From contig NC_134013.1 in assembly GCF_040712315.1 (NCBI RefSeq), positions 18,511,001-18,575,000 of the forward strand: 64,000 nucleotides of DNA, given 5' to 3'. The DNA is from Castanea sativa (lineage: Eukaryota > Streptophyta > Magnoliopsida > Fagales > Fagaceae). Positions 11,986-23,264 of the stretch are shown one piece after another. A program made the position numbers and the translations under genes. Position 1 is the first letter of the stretch. Each line of letters opens with the position of its first letter. The notes under the pieces were generated by a model. The model searched no databases. It saw nothing but the letters and a program-made list of their open reading frames with translations, and was not told the origin of the DNA.

Positions 11986-13003
11986 TAGGGCTGTTCACGG
12001 GTTGGGTCGGTTTGGATCGGATTTGGGGTTGATCCGCAACCGACCCGATTGGATCGGGTGTATGAAAACTAGACTCACAACTAACCAAATATTCGGGTCA
12101 AACCCGATATCTTGGGTCATTGGTTGATCAAGTCTGAGCTGTCGAGTGAAATTGGGTTTGAAGATCAACATAGAAGAAATCAGACCCAAACCTAAAGAAC
12201 ATAGTTCAGAAATCACAACCACAATCCAAAACTAGAGACATCAAATGAAATCAAATAAAACCAAAAATACCACAAACCTAAATCTCATCTGAGATTGAAA
12301 CCAAATAGAACCAAAAAACACCATTAACCCAAATTTGAGACTGAAATAAAGAGAGAAAGGGGAGACCCATATCTGAGATTAAAACCAAATAGCACCAAAA
12401 TTACCGCAAAGCAAAAATCTAAGATTGAAAGAAAGAGAAAGAAAGGGGAGACCTAGACCTGAGACTAAAAGAAAGAGAAAGAAAGAGGAGAAATAAGACC
12501 CTTCAAGCTTAACCCAAACTGGGTCATCAAGCGCATCAACCTAGGGCTGCGCGCTGTCATACCTGATTTACTGCGACCAAGAGCACCGCCAAATCGTGCT
12601 GGTGATTCACGGCCTCAACTTGGCCAAAGAGAGCGATTACAAGACTTTCTTGGATAATCGGCTGGGGAAGCAAATGTTTGATAGCAAAACTTAACCCATG
12701 AAGGCGGCAGTAAGGCAAAGGCTAGGGTTAGGAGTTTGAGAGAGTGATAAGAAAGATAGATTGAGAAAGGGAGATGGGTTCGGGTAAGCATAAAAATGGT
12801 AAGAGTAAAAAAAATTTATGAGTGGGTCGGGTCGGTTGTTACGGGTTTAAATAATTTAACCCGCCACCCGAACCGAATGTTCGGTTTTTATCAGCACATG
12901 ACCCGGATCTGAGTGACCATACTATTCGGATTTACCCGTTGGGCTTCGGGTCGGGCAGATCTGGTCGGTTTAATCTAGTTAATTGACCCGCTGGATAGCT
13001 CTA
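11986..13003. mobile_element. Non-autonomous hAT-type element with captured gene fragment
   Basis: The 1,018-bp element is flanked by identical CTCATCAA (11978-11985 and 13004-13011), the 8-bp duplication typical of hAT. The termini are TAGGGCTGTTCA and, read from the other end, TAGAGCTATCCA. Subterminal regions are rich in GGGTCGGTT/AACCCGAC-type motifs in both orientations. It encodes no transposase. It sits inside the LINE: removing it and one target copy joins LINE coding sequence on either side. It carries a lipase-like fragment (12560-12694). Confidence 0.85.
12560..12694 (+). pseudogene. Captured fragment of a class-3 lipase (alpha/beta hydrolase) gene
   Basis: An open run of 44 codons ends in TAA and reads YLIYCDQEHRQIVLVIHGLN, then LAKESDYKTFLDNRLGKQMF. 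This resembles the start of the lipase-3 domain of plant lipases of the calmodulin-binding heat-shock/lipase class 3 type, where a YCD-(x)n-IVLAIRGLNLAKESDY segment is characteristic; this is recalled, not searched. It is more GC-rich than the surrounding element and lies fully inside the hAT-type element, so it looks like a transduplicated exon piece. The Ser-His-Asp lipase catalytic residues are not included. It is unlikely to make a functional protein. Confidence 0.6.
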
Positions 13004-16000
13004 CTCATCAAGTAAAGAAGTTGCCCCATAAAGAATAGCCACGGGATGCACTTGAGTGTCTTCAAAGTACTAGTTATTCCTTGCGTTCCATATAGCCCAT
13101 GACGTAATGGCCCAGTGCTCCATCTCTTTCTTTGTCAGCTTTTCCAACAGGCTACAAACTAGCATGAATAAGTCTGGAGTGTGTGCCTTGCACTTTTGAA
13201 TCTTTCCATGAACAAGTGCCCACACATTTTTCGCCAGAGGATATGGCCGACAGTCTCTTCGTGATACTGACATATCGCACAATGAGGTTCCACCTTCACT
13301 CATCGCTTATGCAAGTTAGCTCGAGTTGGGAGGATGTTTGCACATGCTCTCCAAAGAAAGTTACGAACCTTCAATGAGTGCCTAGATTGATCTCCACAAC
13401 CGTCCATCTACTCGCTATAAGGAATGGTCTCCTGAAGATGGGTACTGAAGCCTCAACGCAGCCTTGTACGCCTTTTTACAATGAACAACTTGCTCTTGTC
13501 CTCCTTCCATGTCAGAGCATCTTTTGCATGCATGTTATTCAAGGTGATACGTAAAATATCACTGCATGTGTGGGGCTCAAACCAATAGGCAATCTTTTCA
13601 CGGTCCCATTGTCTAGCTACTTCATACACCAACTCCCCCACCATACGTGGTCTAGATCCATCTCTCAGAAAACATGGAAGTTTAGGCAGCCACTGATGGT
13701 TTTCAATCTCAATCGTGGCACCATCTCCCACCTTCCACACCGAGCCTTCCAGTATAATATCTCTGGTCTGTAATAAGCTTCTCCATACGTAGGATGGGTT
13801 GCTACCTAAGTTTGCCTCCAAGAAGGAGCATGTAGGGAAGTAATGTGCTTTGTAAACCCTGTACATCAGGGAGTGTTGATGATGGATCAGGCACCATGCT
13901 TGTTTTGCAAGTATCTCTAGGTTAAAGGCATTAATATCTCTAAACCCAACTCCACCTTTTGCCTTCGGATCACATAGTTGATTCCACCTCATTCAATGAA
14001 TTTTATTCTCATTGCTTGACTGTGCCCACCAATATTTTGCTAGTATGGAGTTGATATCATCACAAAGCACCTTAGGTAATTTAAATAGGCTCATCGAGTA
14101 AGTAGATATCACCCGAGCGACTATTTTGATCAAGACTTCTCTACCGGCTTTCGATATATACTTCTCTTTCCACCCTGTGACTCTTTTGGAAATCTATTCA
14201 CGAAGGTCTTTGAAGGTGTTAACCTTGTTTTTACCCCCCAACATCGGCAGTCCTAAGTATTTCTCAAAGTTAGAGATGATTAGGGCATTAAACAAGTGAC
14301 GGATTTCCTCTCTTTGATTCGTGCTGGTATTGGGATTGAAGAACAATGCCGTTTTTTGTCTATTGATGGCTTGGCCTGAAGCTTGCTCATTCTGACCTAA
14401 GATGCGTAGTAGTCGGGTACACTTCGAAGGTATGGCTTGACAAAACAACAAACTGTCGTCGGCGAAAAGGAGGTGGGAGATGTTGACACCATTTCTACAT
14501 GACAGCAAGCCCTTAAACTATTTTGTGTTGACTGCCTTGCGGAGTAAAGCTGATAAGCCTTCCACACAAAATAGGAAGAGGTAGGGTGATAGAGGGTCAC
14601 CTTGCTTTATTCCTCAGGAGGGTGAGATAAACCCACATGGCTCTCCATTTAGTAACACTGAATAGCTTGCTGTTGAGACACATTGCATAGCCAAGTTAAC
14701 CCATCTCTCATGGAACCCCAGTTTCAACATTATTCCACTCGGTCGTAGGCTTTACTAATGTCCAGCTTCATTGCCATGTGTCCGGTCTTGCCCTTCCTTC
14801 TATTTCTCAACCTGTGCAACATCTCAGAGGCTACAGAAGTTTTGTTAGAAATAAGCCTATCTGGGAAAAAAGCGCTCTAAGCATTGGATATAACATGCGG
14901 TAGGATAGTTTTAACTCTATTGGCCAAGACCTTAGAGACTAACCTACTTACCACGTTACTCAGGCTTATGGGCCGATAGTCTGACATGGATTGGGGTTCT
15001 TTCTTTTTTGATATGAGCAAGATATGAGTAAAGTTCATTTTGCTTAGAAAGTGTCCTGAGTTCAAAACAAATAAGACAACTTCAGTGACATCCCCCCCCC
15101 CCCCCCCACAATGTGCCAGTACTTTTGAAAAAAGAAAGGAGACATACCATCTAAGCCAGGTGATTTCGAAGGGTGCATTTGGAAGAGGGCTCTACAGACT
15201 TCCTCACCAACGAAAGGCAAAAGCAAGTTTCAATTCATGTCCTCTGTGACTACTCCATCCACCGAAGCTACCACCTCATCTATATTATTCAGATGAGAGG
15301 TAGAAAAGAGATTTGTAAAATACCTCTCCGCCACTTTTGATATATTTTCCACTCCAGTTCTCCGCACACCTAATATATTCTCCACTCCAGTTCTCTGCAC
15401 ACCGCCCTTATCCATTAGCCCATCGATCTGGTTTTTCCGTCTTCTTTTACTTGCCCTTTTATGGAAGAATTTACTATTTTTGTCACCTGCTAGAAGCCAT
15501 ATTGCTCTTGAACGTTGTTGCCAAAAAACTTCCTCCTTGTGTAGTAAGTCATTGATCTCTTTCCTCACTTTGTGAATTTGTTCTTGTTTATTGGCATAAC
15601 CCAGGTTGATAAGTTCCTCCATCTCATTCTGCTTCTTTTCAAGTCTGTATTTTGTGTTGTCGAATGTCATTCGGCTCCAAGCTACCAATTTAAGTCGACA
15701 ATGTTTTATTTTCTCAAATAGTCGGCTAGCATTTAGCGGGTTTAAGATCCAGGCCTCTCTGATCACTTTCTTCACATCCTTGGTGTGCTACCCACCTCTC
15801 TTCAAACTGATGAAGTCATTTTTTTCGAGCCTGGAGTTGCTGGGTATCATGCTGTGTATTCAAGAGTATTGAGGTAATGGTCTGAGTAGGATACCTACAA
15901 GTGAAAAACTCACGCTTTTGGAAACATCAGTCGCCAAGGTGTGGTGGCACAGGCCCTATCTAACCTTTCTTGCACAAATGCATCCCCTAGGCACCCATTA

Positions 16001-16734
16001 CGCCATGTGAAGGTATGTCCTTGCAAGCCCAGGTCTTCTAAGCCATAGTGAAGTAGAGTTTCTTTGAAAGAGAGCATCGGAGCTAGCGGCTTTGGGAGGC
16101 GTCCTTGCTTCTCATTGGAGTGTAGAATCTCATTGAAATCTCTCTGGCAAACCCATGGTAACAACGCCCTAGCATGTAGATGTTTGACAAAGTCCCAGAA
16201 TTCATGCTTTCTATGCCCCTCTGGTCGGCCATAAAATCCGGTTATGCCTCAAGGTTGCTGGTCAGTTGGCAAGATATGTGCATCAATGTGATTGTGGGAG
16301 AAATTTTGGATGTGTAGGTTACACTCCGCCTTCCAAAACATACCAAGTCCACCACTCCGACCATTACTAGGTACCGCCAAAACTGATTGAAAGCCAAGAT
16401 CAAAGCATAACTTACGCATCTGTGCTATATTCCGCTTTGTTTCCATGAGAAATAAGACAGTGGGTCCTTTTCTTCTCACTGTATTAGTGAGTACATCCAT
16501 TGCTAGCTAGTTCCCAAGCCCCCGGCAATTCTAGCTTATAATGATCATTGCGATCGGCGGGGCTGCCTTGCAGCCTCCACCGTTGATGAGGTTGGATAGG
16601 GAGAGCCCACATCCATTTTTGTTAGCTTTTCTTCCCCACGAGCTTCATCTTCAGTATCCACTCCGCTCTTGGCCATTTCTTTCTTCAAGCCCACCTTCTC
16701 CTTCCTCTTAGTTGGGATCTGCTTATTTTGCTGA

Positions 16735-16935
16735 AACTGAAAATTTTTTATTGAAAGTACTGTAGATAAAGGTAAAAATTAGTTAAAATAGTACAGTGGA
16801 ACTTTTAACCAAAAAAAAAAAGTATCGTGGGACCATGAATAGTACCAAAAAGTGCAATGAGGCCCATAAATAGTAACAAAAATAAGCTGAATAGTAAAAT
16901 AAGCTGACTTTTTAATTTGGAGTCAAACATACACC
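16735..16935 (-). mobile_element. MITE of the family arrayed at 34.9-35.8 kb
   Basis: Read on the - strand it contains AAGCTGACTTATTTTACTAT-like, GGCCTCATTGCACTTTTTGG-like, CTACAGTACTTTCA and TTTTCAGTTTCAGC segments. The order is the same as in the copies at 34950-35750. It abuts the broken 5' end of the LINE. The outer end keeps GTGTATGTTTGACT, a decayed form of GTGTGCGTTTGGC. Confidence 0.7.
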
Positions 16936-17004
16936 AAGATTATTTACTCTATTAAAATTCAACTTTTTCATTTAAGAGTTGCCATTAGATGTCTTCTTCT
17001 TCTG

Positions 17005-17100
17005 GGGTATTTAGACCGTGGCTATGTGACCATAGATAATTTGAGCACAAAGACTGATGTGTCTATTTTTGGGATTTTGTTGTTGAATTTGAAGAGGATG
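17005..17100 (+). pseudogene. Fragment of a receptor-like protein kinase (subdomains VIII-IX)
   Basis: The frame reads GYLDRGYVTIDNLSTKTDVS followed by IFGILLLNL. This matches the plant receptor-kinase pattern GY(L/I)(D/A)PEY..TG.LTEKTDVYSFGVLLLEL, with the APE-like motif decayed and the EL of LLLEL changed to NL. No other kinase subdomain is found on either side; upstream is MITE and downstream the frame closes. I take it as an isolated relic. Confidence 0.5.
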
Positions 17101-17999
17101 TATCTTTGTGTAGGCATGCAATCATCTTAGTTGGATTAATGGAGACATTATTAATTTTAGTACTGGTAATAAGGTTGTAGAATCAGGGGAACTTTTTTAA
17201 CTTCAAAAAGAAGTACTCAAATATTTTGTTTGAGAATATTGGTCTAATATAGGGATTCCCATCCAAACTCAAGGCAAGGGGGATGAGAGAATGTATGTTT
17301 AAAGTCTTTGGCCTGATCTCTGTAACTTTTGTCTACCACTTAGATGAAACTGCAGTGTTTGTTCAATTCAGCAAGGCACAATTTATCTTACTTTCTAGTA
17401 CTGAAGGAACTTTAGAGAAAAGTGATGGTTCAAACTCAGGATTAGGAATGTAACAAATAAGGATGACAATTCAATTGAATTAATGAATTTGCATCAGAAT
17501 GACCTTTTCATTTCTTTTAATTATTTTTTGAGCCAATTCATATTAATTTGTGAGGTGAGTTCACAATTTCCTTATCAAATTATCGTGAAAGCCTTGAATG
17601 CAAGCACATTAACCATAGTTTATTGTAGTCACAACTACACTGCAATTGTGGGCACATTTCAAGGTCCAATTTATATTTAAGAACAAAATACATTGAATTT
17701 GGACCCAAAAAAAAGCACCTAATATTAGAAGTTATAACTTGCATGAAACAAGGGTGACGTAGGACAACCACACTATTTCAATGGAACAATTAAACAACAA
17801 TAGAATCAAGAATAAACCCTAGGAGTTAGCACCTAAGGGTTGCTTGGTGTCAGCACCATGCAAACTGGAGTCGACACCAGTGTAAAAAAAAACATACGTT
17901 TTTTTATAATTCTCAAAAATCTGTCTTACAATAATTAGAAAAAGTGCTTAAATAGCTAACAATAAGTTGCATAAAAAACCCTAATTATTAAATGCTCAG
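17101..17999. other. Non-coding AT-rich DNA, possibly the rest of a gypsy LTR
   Basis: Nothing recognisable as coding. Because 18000-18140 is shared with the far side of the gypsy element, the part nearest 18 kb may be LTR sequence, but no matching partner or TG..CA edge was found. Confidence 0.35.
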
Positions 18000-18140
18000 G
18001 CTTGCTTAATCTTAAACCCAATTACTAACAAGCTCTATCCATAAGGCCATCAGTTGGGACGTCTTCTTTTTGCTCTTCCTCCCATACATGCGTATAATTG
18101 AAGGCTTGTACCTTGTGTCCACACCAACTCCCCCTAGGTG
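18000..18140 (-). repeat. Candidate 5' part of the gypsy 3' LTR and polypurine tract
   Basis: This stretch (CCCAATTACTAACAAGCT.., GTCTTCTTTTTGCTCTTCCT, ATGCGTATAATTG, CTTGTGTCCACACC) recurs in diverged form at 25255-25395, on the other side of the gypsy coding region. On the - strand a purine-rich tract CTAGGGGGAG directly precedes it, as expected for a polypurine tract before a 3' LTR. Confidence 0.5.
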
Positions 18141-20937
18141 AGAAGAACTCGACCTCGTCGAGTGGAAATCTGAAGAACTCTAATAGTACTCAAGCAAGTC
18201 AAGATCTAGTCGATGTAGCTCATTTGGTCACCTTCGCCAACGAACTAGGAAATGGTGAACTAGGGGCATTAATAGGACCAAGCAAAGGCGCATCAAAAGA
18301 GGTATTAGGAATAACTGTGAGGCTTTTATAAGCAACTAGATCATCTATATTAAAGGAGGAGCTAATACCATAATCATGAGGAAAGTCAATGACATATGCA
18401 TTTTTGCCCATTTGTTTCAATACCTTGAATGGTCAGCATGAATTTTATATTGAGAATTACTTACTTGAATTTTTTTGCGAATCTCATTATGCAAACCATG
18501 AATATGTCGTGCAAATGTCTCAGTAGATTCAAAAATTCTAACATGTGGGGACATGGGCAAAAGATCTAAGGGCTTCCTAGGTGTATACCCATGCACAACA
18601 TCAAAAGGACTAGCACCTATAAACCTATTGACAAAGCTATTATATGCAAGTTGGGCTATAGGAAGAATTGAATCCCAATTTCAATTGGCTTCACCCTTTA
18701 GATACTAAAGGAGGCTGCCTAGACTATGATTAACCACCTCAATTTGACCATGAGTTTGAGGATGAAATGCCATGGAAAATTTCAATTTGGTGCCTACTAA
18801 ATGCCACAAAGTCTTCCAAAAATAACTCATGAAGCGAACATCTCTATCAGATACTATTGTTTTGGGAAGACCATAAAGTTTGACAATCTCATCAAAGTAG
18901 AGCTTTGCAATCTTAGAAGCATTAGAGGTCTTAGAACATGGTAGGAAATGGGTCATCTTAGAGAAGCGATCAACAACTACTAGAATATAATCATGCTTCC
19001 TAAAGGTATGAGGCAAACTTAACATAAAGTCATATACTCACATCCTACCACAGGCGATCTGGCACAGGTAGAGGCGTATACAAGCCACTATTTTGCTTGC
19101 GATGTATGGCTAGTTGACACGTACGACACTGACCAACTATCTTTGCAACGCCCCTCTTAAGACCAAGCCAATAGAATCGATGTTCCACTTCCTCAATTAT
19201 TTTGTCTCGACCAAAATGACCTACAAGGCCTCCTGCATGTATCTCCCAAACTAGGAAATCTTTCACTGAAGACTGAAGGATACATAACTTGTTGGCTTTG
19301 AACAAGGAACCATCTTGAAGGGTATAATCATCCAAGATTGGTTGTGAGGCATTATTTAGGCTAGTGTAGAGCTCCCCAAAATCTGGGCAAGACTCATAGC
19401 CATCCTTGAGTTGTTCAAACCCAATAACCTTAACACTCATACTGACAGCAAAGATACCCTTCGACTTAGCACATCAGTAATCTTATTCTCAACTCCCGCC
19501 CTATGTTTCACCACAAAGGAGTAGCGTTGCAAAAATTCAACCCAACTACCATGCCTAAAATTTAGCTTCTTTTGGGAATGGAGATAGCGCAAAGCTTCAT
19601 GATCAGAGTAGATAACAAATTCTAGAGTCAACAGGTAATGGCGCCAATGCCAAAGAGCTTGAATAATGGCATAAAATTCTTTGTCATATGTGTTGCTTAG
19701 CATCATTCAATTTCGCACTAAAATAAGCAATTGGGTGGCGCTCTTGACTAAGTACTCCCCCTGTACTAAGACTTGAGGCATCACATTCTACTTCAAAAGG
19801 CTTGGTAAAATCAGGGAGATGCATGACAGGTGCCTCAGTCATCTTTTGTTTACTTTATTGAAAGTCTTAGCAGCAACTTTTGTCCAAATAAACTCCCCTT
19901 GTTTCATGCAGTCAGTGATGGAGGACATAATGGTACTAAACCCTTTGATGAATTGGCGATAAAAGGAAGCGAGCCTATGAAAGCTTCGAATTTCATGGAT
20001 ATTTTTAGGCGTAGGCCAATCCACAATCGCTTGAACTTTTTAGGGGTCGACAAAAACTCCGTTTGAGGATACTATGAAACCTAGGAAGATGACTTTATTG
20101 ATAAAGAAAGAGCACTTCTTAAGGTTGCCATATAAACTCTCCTTCCTAAGGGTAGTACAAACTTGAGTTATGTGGTTTAAGTGTTGTTTCCTAGATTTGC
20201 TATAGATGAGGATGTCATCAAAGTACACAACCAAGAATTTCCCCATAAAAGGCTTTAGCACATGAGTCATCACTCTTATAAAAGTACTAGGAGTATTGGA
20301 CAATCCAAAAGGCATGACCATCCATTCATATAAACCATCTTTTGTCTTGAAGGCAGTTTTATACTCATCACCAGGATGAACCCTAATTTGATGATATCCA
20401 CTTTTCAAGTCTATCTTTTAGAAGATTGTTGCTCCAGCCATCATATCCAACATGTCATCCAATCGAGGGATAGGGAAATGATATTTCACAGTGATCTTGT
20501 TGATGGCATGACTATCAACACATATCCTCAAAGTTCCATCTTTCTCTGGAGTCAAGAGTGTAGGTACTGCAAAAGGACTCATACTTTCACGAACAAAACC
20601 CTTTCTAAGTAGTTCTTCTACTTGCATTTGCAACTCGGCATGCTTTGTAGGGTTCATCCTATAGTGAGGCAAGTTTGGTAGGGTCACTCCAGGCACAATA
20701 TCTATGGCGTGTTGTATGTCACGCATGGGCAGTAAATGATCGGGGATTTCCTCAGGAAAAATATCTTTAAATTCCTAGAGCATTGACTTCACTTCTTCAG
20801 GTTGCTCCTCATGGGCCTCTCCATGAAGTTCCCTGGCAACTAAGGCAAACACAATGGGTTCTTGAACTGCTACCCTTTCAAATGCCTTTGAGCTTATGAT
20901 GTTCAAACCTTTCGCCTTTGGTACTTCTTTCTTCTTG
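18141..20937 (-). pseudogene. Ty3/gypsy pol remnant: RT, RNase H and integrase
   Basis: On the - strand: RT (20726-20040) with [17 protein letters not shown], the [14 protein letters not shown] block, [12 protein letters not shown] and the active-site [11 protein letters not shown]. RNase H-like sequence follows (about 19839-20024 and 19437-19706, with YSDHEALRYL). Next is the integrase H2C2 region (19440-19045, with HAGGLVGHFGRDKI and CRTCQLA), then the DDE core (19025-18705, with VDRFSKMTHFLPCS, VSDRDVRF and AFHPQTHGQ). Last is a C-terminal YVIDFPHDYGISSSFNIDDL segment (18420-18220). Stops and frame changes separate the pieces, so the element is dead. Its gag/protease half lies at 23265-24200, beyond an inserted solo LTR. 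Confidence 0.9.
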
Positions 20938-21273
20938 CTCATTGTTGACACCCCCTTTTACAACTTGTATTTAACCAACCGGTAGATCTTCAGATTTGTG
21001 ATACAAAACAAATCTTGATGCTCTAACGATCATAATGGTATGTCATAGGTTTTGATCGGACCACTTGATCAAAAGTTATCATACAATCAATTTTTAATGA
21101 TCATGGCTCACCTACACGATAGGCCCAATCACATCCTATCTTAAACACTTAATTTTGATTGGTTCCAACAAGAATTAATTTAAAATTAATTAAGTGTGAA
21201 TTTTGATTGGATTTCTATTTTTTTTTTAAATAAAATAAAAAATGTTTTCCTTTATGGCATCTTATCTGCTCTT

Positions 21274-22015
21274 TTGAAAAACAATTTGGAGAGAGAAGGA
21301 TATGATCCATGAAAAATTGAAAAAAAAAAGAAAAATACTCAAAAAACGTTATTATTTTCAGCAGAAACTTGAATCGCATTTTTGGCTTGGAAAACGTTGA
21401 AATTTGATTCTTTATTTCTGGAAAAGTTGTAGAGAATTAAATTTCCTTTCCAAAAACACCATTCCTGAATCAATTGGAACTTTGATTCGAAACAGGTGTA
21501 GAAGATACCAGGTGCAGAAGATAACACAAATTCCAATTTTCTTCAATTTTCTTTCAAAATTTCAAATGAGGATCAACACCCAATCTGATCAAGCTTATCT
21601 AATAGGCTTATTCCCTTCCTTAGCTTCAGAAGAAAGTTTTTGAAAAACAAGTTGGATAGGAAAACAGATACATTCTTTGAAAATTTTCAAAAAAACAGAA
21701 AAACACTCAAAAAACGTTACTATTTTCAGCGGCAACTTAAATCTCATTTTTAGCCTGGAAAACGTTGAAAATTGGTTTTCTCTATTTCTAGAAAAGTTGT
21801 AGAAAATTGAATTTTCTTTCAAAAAACACCAATTTTGAATCAATTATAATTTTGAACAGAAAGTTAGAGCCAAAATACAAAACAGGTGCAGAAGATAACA
21901 CAAGTTCAGCAACATCTTCAACTTCTTTTCAAAATTCAAATGGGGATCAACACCAAATCTGTTCCAGCTCATTTAAACAGGTTTATCTCCTCCATTAGCT
22001 TCAGAAGAAAGCTAA
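21274..22015 (+). repeat. Direct duplication (about 365 bp) inside the solo LTR
   Basis: Two diverged copies (about 21274-21637 and 21638-22015). Each runs from TTTGAAAAACAA through ACTCAAAAAACGTTA, TATTTTCAGC, GAAAACGTTGAAA, GAAAAGTTGTAGA and CAGAAGATAACACAA to TTAGCTTCAGAAGAAAG. They lie upstream of the TATA box, in the U3 portion. Confidence 0.85.
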
Positions 22016-22049
22016 TAACTTAGCTTTGAAGCTAAGCCATCCCTTCCCC

Positions 22050-22059
22050 TATAAATAGA
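22050..22059 (+). promoter_or_regulatory. TATA box of the solo LTR
   Basis: CTATAAATAG is preceded by a pyrimidine-rich CCCTTCCC and followed by AGAAGACATC. This is a good plant TATA context, about 1.1 kb into the LTR, and would place the R region near 22085. Confidence 0.65.
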
Positions 22060-22354
22060 GAAGACATCTTTCATTTTCTATACCCCAAATTCCCTCTAGA
22101 GAGCTAGTGAGAAAGCAAAAAAGAAAAGCTGTTGTGCAACCAATTGTTCTTACTTTGGTTGTAGTTGAGTACTTCCTTGCTTTCTCCTTAGCTCTTTAAG
22201 TGATCATTTACCCCTTTTAATTTATGTTTTATGTTGGTAAGTAGTTAATTATATTCTTAACTTTCTATACATGCTTGAATAAATGTTTAACAAATCATTA
22301 TTTGTTCTTTCATGATATGTTTAACATGCCTATATGTCTCATTGATATTCCTTT

Positions 22355-22710
22355 TAAATGCTTAGATGAACACTTCTAGGCTAATACACAAATTTTCTCT
22401 TGAATGCTTAGATGAACACTTCTAGGCTAAAACACAACTTTCTCTTGAATACTTAGATGAACATGTCTAGGTAGTTGTTTTACTTTGTTAAATGCTTGAA
22501 CAAACATGTCTAAGAATTTTGATTTTCTCTAGATGAACATGTCTAAGAGATTTTCCTTTACTTCTTTTTATAATTGCTTGGATGATCAAATATGCTTAAA
22601 TTTTTTATTCATTTTTATTTATTTTCTTCTCTTTGCAATTATAACATGACAACTTTGTTTTTTTCTTTTTTTCTTTTTTTCACATGCTTAGATGAACATG
22701 TCTAGGCTAG
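22355..22710 (+). repeat. Short interspersed repeats in the LTR (CTTAGATGAACA..TCTAGG)
   Basis: The motif GCTTAGATGAACACTTCTAGG, or its variant ending ATGTCTAGG/ATGTCTAAG, occurs about six times at uneven spacing (near 22361, 22408, 22452, 22497, 22531 and 22686), downstream of the TATA box. The function is unknown. Confidence 0.75.
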
Positions 22711-23264
22711 GAATTTTTTGTTTACATTGATTTTTTGGATGAACATGCCATTACCTTCAAAACACATATTTACTTACAATTTTTGCAAATTAACATGTTT
22801 GTATGACATGATATTTGCCACCTTAACCTAGGAGATCAGTTTTACCAGACGAGATGGGTGCTTAATCCCTTCCCATCTCGTAAATTAGCCTCCAAACCAA
22901 GATCAAGGGTTCTAGATCATGATTTTGTATATTCAATTTTACATTTCTTAGAATGTAACTAGGAAATAAAGCAATGTAATTTATTTTTCTTAGATTGTAT
23001 CTAGGACAAAAAGCATTGTAATTTTTTGTTACACAATTAATGTAAATTGTCATAAATATTAATACAAAATAAGCAGTTTTCATTAAAGGTTCTTATTTTT
23101 CGATTTAAATTAAATAAGTGACGATTCCATGTAAAACCCTCGATCTAGGGGGGAGTACATTTTACATTGAATTCATACATTTTGAGCATCACGATCCCAC
23201 CCATTCACACGGGTTAGGCCCAGTTTAAGAAAAAATTGGCGAGCCGGGGTCGCGGTCGCTCACA

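Larger units (their letters stand above)
11800..16735 (-). mobile_element. LINE (L1-type non-LTR retrotransposon), degenerate, split by a hAT-type element
   Basis: On the - strand the order is as follows. The endonuclease comes first (about 16550-15910), with a SWNCRGLG-like start (partly decayed), METKR, GRSGGLGMFWK and a RDFNEIL block. The linker and RT N-terminus follow (15775-15230), then RT with DYRPISLSNV (about 15000), GIKQGDPLSPYLF (about 14600) and FADDSLLF (about 14465). An RT thumb region (13992-13453) and a zf-RVT/C-terminal region (13303-13020, ending AIWNARNN) complete it. Coding continues at 11985 after the inserted hAT element. The 3' end is an A-rich tail at about 11800-11820 (T/TTTTC on the + strand). 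Stops and frameshifts occur throughout, so it cannot be active. The ORF1 part is missing and a MITE abuts the 5' break near 16735. There is a short in-frame tandem duplication near 15348-15405 and a C run at 15091-15108. Confidence 0.88.
20943..23264 (+). mobile_element. Solo LTR (about 2.3 kb) nested in the gypsy element
   Basis: It begins TGTTGACACCCC, ends GTCGCTCACA, and is flanked by CTCAT on both sides (20938-20942 and 23265-23269). Those are the TG..CA ends and 5-bp duplication of an LTR retrotransposon, with no coding sequence between. Inside are a TATA box and two sets of internal repeats. Orientation is + by the TATA box and TG..CA order, opposite to the host gypsy element. The length is large but known for some gypsy lineages. 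An alternative is a very short non-coding LTR element. Confidence 0.8.
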
